A stretch of 37,753 nt of DNA from Lachnospiraceae bacterium (GTDB lineage Bacteria > Bacillota > Clostridia > Lachnospirales > Lachnospiraceae), in NCBI GenBank assembly GCA_021205305.1, contig JAJPXU010000006.1:1-37753 (forward strand). The letters are read 5' to 3'. Both the position numbers and the translations under genes were made by a program. Positions 35,269 through 37,753 of this stretch are shown piece after piece. Below the pieces are notes generated by a model. It ran no database searches, had not been told where the DNA came from, and saw only the letters and a list, made by a program, of their open reading frames with translations. How positions within the stretch are numbered: position 1 is the stretch's first letter; every line of letters begins with the position of its first letter.

Positions 35269-35296
35269 TTGTAAAATCCGAAAGATATGGTATAAT
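35269..35296 (+). promoter_or_regulatory. Promoter of hpf
   Basis: TTGTAA (35269-35274), 16 bp, TATAAT (35291-35296). The gap 35117-35268 is AT-rich with nothing else recognised. Confidence 0.7.
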
Positions 35297-35328
35297 GACC
35301 CTATCATCAAGTAAAGGAGATGGATCGT

Positions 35329-35856
35329 ATGAAGTTTAGGATTACTGGTAAAAATATTGAGGTATCTGATAATTTACGGATCACCATTCAGGAAAAGCTT
35401 GGAAAACTTGAACGATATTTCACTTCCGACACCGAAATCATCGTCACACTGAGCGTTGAGAAAGAAAGGCAGAAAATAGAGGTAACTATCCCAGTACGGG
35501 GCAATATCATCCGCTCCGAGCAGGTCAGCAACGATATGTATGTTTCCATCGACCTTGTGGAAGAAGTCATCGAGCGTCAGCTCCGCAAATACAAAGAAAA
35601 AATCATTGACCGTCATCAGGGCGGCAACAACTTCCGGCAGGAGTTTATCGAAAAAGAGACGGAGCCGTTAGAAGAAGTAAAGATTATCCGCACCAAGCAC
35701 TTTGGGATGAAACCGATGTATCCGGAGGATGCCTGCATACAGATGGAACTCTTGGGACATAACTTTTACGTATTCCGCAACGCGGAGACAGAAGAGGTGA
35801 ACGTCGTTTATAAGAGAAAAGGCGGCACCTACGGGTTGATCGAGCCGGAGTATTGA
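35329..35856 (+). CDS. hpf: Ribosome hibernation promoting factor (long form)
   Basis: A 175-residue long HPF. The N-terminal RaiA/S30AE domain (MKFRITGKNIEVSDNLRITI to about residue 98) blocks the decoding centre of the 30S subunit. A linker and a C-terminal domain (KIIRTKHFGMKPMYPEDACI, then LLGHNFYVFRNAETEEVNVVYKR) dimerise 70S into 100S particles in stationary phase. Start at 35329 is 10 bp after AAAGGAG; the in-frame ATG at 35320 is too close to that site. Confidence 0.95.
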   Translation: MKFRITGKNIEVSDNLRITIQEKLGKLERYFTSDTEIIVTLSVEKERQKIEVTIPVRGNIIRSEQVSNDMYVSIDLVEEVIERQLRKYKEKIIDRHQGGNNFRQEFIEKETEPLEEVKIIRTKHFGMKPMYPEDACIQMELLGHNFYVFRNAETEEVNVVYKRKGGTYGLIEPEY

Positions 35857-35935
35857 GAACTGAGCGGTGCATGATAAAACAGAATCCGGTAAAACGGAAT
35901 GGAATATAGCATGAAATAAATAGAGAAATAAAGAA

Positions 35936-35969
35936 AGCCGTCCTCCATGACAAGCGGGAGCGGCTTTTC
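35936..35969 (+). terminator. Intrinsic terminator of hpf
   Basis: AGCCG plus TCC (35936-35943) pairs with GGGAGCGGCT (35956-35965) with a small bulge, followed by TTTTCT. It lies about 80 bp after hpf. The rest of the gap to 36130 shows nothing recognisable. Confidence 0.7.
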
Positions 35970-36137
35970 TACAGCTTAATGCGTAGAGTCTGGCAATATG
36001 TGGAGCAAATGTCAATCCTTTTTCCATCATATCATCAAATATTATAGTGTTTTGCATAGCGATTTATAACACAAAAATGAGGGATAAACAGCAGAATGTA
36101 CTTCTCTATAACAGCGTGAATGAGATGTAAAAACGTA

Positions 36138-36166
36138 TTGCATGATGCTATACATTTTGCTATAAT
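36138..36166 (+). promoter_or_regulatory. Promoter of the relB/relE-like module
   Basis: TTGCAT (36138-36143), 17 bp, TATAAT (36161-36166). Two direct repeats of TGCTATA (36146 and 36158) overlap the promoter and could be an operator for the antitoxin. Confidence 0.75.
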
Positions 36167-36190
36167 CACTATCAGAAAGGTGGTGTCATA

Positions 36191-36490
36191 ATGGCAGTAA
36201 AAAGTGCAAACGTAACAGCAAGGGTGGAACCGGAAGTGAAAAGCGAGGCAGAAGCAATTATTTCCGAGTTGGGTCTTTCTGTATCCACGGTTATTAATTC
36301 TCTGTATAAACAAATTATTTTAAGGAGAGGTATTCCCTATACCCTGACATTATCGGCGGAGCCGAAACCAATATCGGAAATGTCAAAAGCAGAATATGAT
36401 CTTATGATGAAAACAGGGCTTGAACAGGCAAAAAATGGGGAATCGTTAGATGCAGATGAAGTGTTTGATGAGCTTTTGAGGGAGATTTAG
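36191..36490 (+). CDS. RelB/DinJ-type antitoxin
   Basis: A 99-residue protein. The N-terminal ribbon-helix-helix (SANVTARVEPEVKSEAEAII, then LGLSVSTVINSLYKQII) is the RelB/DinJ DNA-binding fold, followed by RRGIPYTLTL and an acidic tail that would bind the toxin. It presumably represses its own promoter. AAAGGTGG lies 8 bp before the ATG. The toxin gene starts 4 bp after its TAG. A second, related antitoxin lies convergently at 37057-37359. Confidence 0.9.
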   Translation: MAVKSANVTARVEPEVKSEAEAIISELGLSVSTVINSLYKQIILRRGIPYTLTLSAEPKPISEMSKAEYDLMMKTGLEQAKNGESLDADEVFDELLREI

Positions 36491-36494
36491 TCTG

Positions 36495-36827
36495 GTGAAA
36501 CGATATAATATAAAAATCACCCCTTACGCAAGAGAACAAATGAAAGAGATCAGAGATTATATCGCCTGCCAGCTTTTAAATCCGGACGCTGCCCGAAACA
36601 TCATTAAGGCCATTCGGAAGGAAGTGAACAGTCTTTCTACGATGCCGGATCGTTTACGGACGGTAGATGAGGAACCATGGGGAAGTTTGGGCGTTAGAAA
36701 AATATCTGTAAAAAATTATTATGCCTATTACTGGATTGAGGAAGAAGCACAGGTTGTTCATGTAACGGCAGTAGCCTATGCTATGAGAGATCAGGAAAAT
36801 GTCCTTAAACAAATCAGGGACGAGTGA
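36495..36827 (+). CDS. RelE/ParE-type toxin
   Basis: A 110-residue basic protein of the RelE/ParE superfamily: YNIKITPYAREQMKEIRDYIA, then DAARNIIKAIRKEVNSLSTMPDR, then VRKISVKNYYAYYWIEEEAQVVHVTAVAYAMRD. Members cut ribosome-bound mRNA or poison gyrase; which applies is not clear from sequence alone. The start codon is GTG at 36495, 10 bp after GAGGGAG inside the antitoxin gene. It appears complete, and its end abuts the truncated toxin remnant on the other strand. Confidence 0.88.
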   Translation: MKRYNIKITPYAREQMKEIRDYIACQLLNPDAARNIIKAIRKEVNSLSTMPDRLRTVDEEPWGSLGVRKISVKNYYAYYWIEEEAQVVHVTAVAYAMRDQENVLKQIRDE

Positions 36828-36837
36828 TCCGAATAAT

Positions 36838-37056
36838 TGTCTACCAGTAATTGGCGCATCCCTCGTGAGTGTTCTGGTTCAGAATCCATAACTCTAATGC
36901 GATCCGCCAATTCGTCAAGCGTCAAAATAGCATCTGCAATTCGGTCGTATTGCCTAGCAGCATTTCAGGTGCAAACAGGTGAAATGCAATATAGTTGTAT
37001 ATTTGCTCCATATCCTGCAATGCTTCATCCGTGATTTGAACAACATATTTTTTCTT
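36838..37056 (-). pseudogene. Decayed RelE/ParE-type toxin of the second module
   Basis: Directly after the antitoxin stop the frame reads KKKYVVQITDEALQDMEQIY, then NYIAFHLFAPE, then shifts. In the next frame it continues QYDRIADAILTLDELADRIR, then VMDSEPEHSRGMRQLLVDNYS. The frameshift is explained by one missing A near 36963 (GAAATG for GAAAATG). The expected ATG after the antitoxin TAA reads AAG (37056-37054). The C-terminal 25 or so residues are absent; homology stops at 36838, 10 bp from the end of the neighbouring toxin. It cannot make a functional toxin. Confidence 0.8.
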
Positions 37057-37359
37057 TTAACGGTTCTCCCTGAATTTTTTAAAGGCTTCTTCCGCATTTT
37101 GCACCTTTCCCGCCGCAATGTCATCATAGCCTCTTTGTAATTTTTCATGGATTTCTTCAGCAGTCATTTGATCGGCATTTATTGTATCTGGCGCTTTTGG
37201 CAATGTAACCGTGAATGGAATACCGCCAGTAAGTATGATCTGGTTTAAATACATATCAATCGCGGAGGACATCGAAACTCCTAGCTTAGACAGTATTGAT
37301 TCGGCATTTTGCTTGACTGTTGGGTTTACTCTTAAATTTAATGTAGCTGTTTTTTCCAT
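37057..37359 (-). CDS. RelB/DinJ-type antitoxin, orphaned
   Basis: A 100-residue antitoxin with ribbon-helix-helix N-terminus (ATLNLRVNPTVKQNAESILS, then LGVSMSSAIDMYLNQIILTGGIPF) and an acidic C-terminal part (AEEIHEKLQRGYDDIAAGKV). AGGAGG lies 7-8 bp before the ATG. Its toxin gene downstream is broken, so it is an orphan that could still repress its own promoter or cross-neutralise a related toxin. Identity with the antitoxin at 36191 is limited to the family pattern. Confidence 0.88.
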   Translation of the reverse strand: MEKTATLNLRVNPTVKQNAESILSKLGVSMSSAIDMYLNQIILTGGIPFTVTLPKAPDTINADQMTAEEIHEKLQRGYDDIAAGKVQNAEEAFKKFRENR

Positions 37360-37384
37360 ATGGGAACACCTCCTAATGCACTAC

Positions 37385-37413
37385 ATTGTAACGCTGTTGT
37401 CGTTACCCGTCAA
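37385..37413 (-). promoter_or_regulatory. Promoter and operator of the orphan antitoxin
   Basis: On the minus strand TTGACG (37413-37408), 17 bp, TACAAT (37390-37385). A perfect inverted repeat, GTAACG and CGTTAC separated by 7 bp (37388-37406), lies across the spacer and the -10 box, the typical place for an antitoxin operator. Confidence 0.8.
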
Positions 37414-37424
37414 GATGATTGTTT

Positions 37425-37753
37425 ATGATTATTATATTTGGAATAGGTGCAGCTATGATGCTGCTTACAACACCGACTGCTGTATCATTCGCGAGTGATG
37501 CGTCTGATGTGATCATTGCGGATGATGATATTGTAGAAGCGGAACTTTCTGCTGCTGAAACCTTGGAAACGATTACGGAAGAATTCGGTGAGGACGTTCC
37601 GATGGTCGTGGTGGAAGAGGTAGAAGAGACCACTGAGCCGGAAACTACTGTAGAGACTGAAACGGAAACGTCTCTGATTCAGCTTGCAGCACCAACGAAC
37701 CTTACATGGGGATCTATTCAGGATAAAACAGGGATTGCGTGTTGGGATATAGT
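37425..37753 (+). CDS. Secreted protein, 5' end doubtful, 3' end beyond the window
   Basis: An open frame to the window edge. ATG at 37425 gives a hydrophobic signal-like start (MIIIFGIGAAMMLLTTPTAV after two residues) and an SFASDAS cleavage region. An acidic Glu/Thr-rich stretch follows (EEVEETTEPETTVETETETS), then LAAPTNLTWGSIQ, which resembles the start of a fibronectin-type or Ig-like domain. The usual basic n-region and a ribosome binding site are missing, so the true N-terminus may have been cut off by the adjacent toxin-antitoxin DNA. Function unknown; probably a cell-surface protein. Confidence 0.6.
   Translation, partial: MIIIFGIGAAMMLLTTPTAVSFASDASDVIIADDDIVEAELSAAETLETITEEFGEDVPMVVVEEVEETTEPETTVETETETSLIQLAAPTNLTWGSIQDKTGIACWDI

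Noticed and set aside
37403-37633. Ser/Thr-rich minus-strand frame at the right end
   Set aside because: It is antisense to the acidic secreted protein, whose signal peptide and composition are more convincing.

Overview
The window looks like a chromosomal segment of a spore-forming Clostridia, most likely a member of the Lachnospiraceae. The reasons are the gene families (serC-serA-DUF1015, a spoIIP-lepA pair, the cortex hydrolase SleC, a formate-tetrahydrofolate ligase), strong AGGAGG ribosome binding sites, TTGACA/TATAAT promoters and a base composition near 50% GC. I cannot name the species.

Layout. 1-317: two adjacent complex palindromes, a promoter and a leader hairpin. 318-3964: serine biosynthesis (serC, serA) with a DUF1015 gene. 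4059-7085: a GlgB-like protein whose catalytic residues are replaced and which carries a Lys/Ala-rich tail, followed by a CsoR-type metal sensor. 7213-7285: tRNA-Thr(CGT). 7424-8002: a cyclophilin. 8111-14022: an oligopeptide ABC transporter in the order oppB-C-D-F-A. 14129-19891: a small membrane protein, spoIIP, lepA, nrdR and the convergent sleC. 20136-24496: carA-carB. 24974-28593: a zinc-dependent phospholipase C-like protein, a membrane L,D-transpeptidase, a SEC-C protein and a YdcF/DUF218 protein. 28662-30976: fhs behind a long leader that contains a ZTP riboswitch with its terminator and then a THF riboswitch. 31144-33079: a DUF1576 membrane protein and a convergent FMN-binding-like protein.

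From about 33.3 kb the window turns into an accessory and decaying region. It holds an Asp-rich lipoprotein gene with an in-frame stop, a small HTH gene overlapping a RhuM remnant, an orphan eukaryotic-type HisA, the hibernation factor hpf, an intact RelB/RelE-like module, and a convergent second antitoxin whose toxin has lost its start codon, its frame and its 3' end. A partial secreted-protein gene runs off the right edge.

The most notable points are: (1) the tandem ZTP + THF riboswitch leader on fhs, which would read both a product-shortage alarm and the substrate of the same enzyme; (2) the apparently catalytically dead GlgB homologue with a histone H1-like tail; (3) a 60-bp palindromic intergenic repeat present in three copies, with a fourth half-copy that supplies the stop codon of the cyclophilin gene; (4) the eukaryotic-type HisA; and (5) the stacked toxin-antitoxin remnants. 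All identifications come from reading the sequence and from memory of the families; no database search was run.
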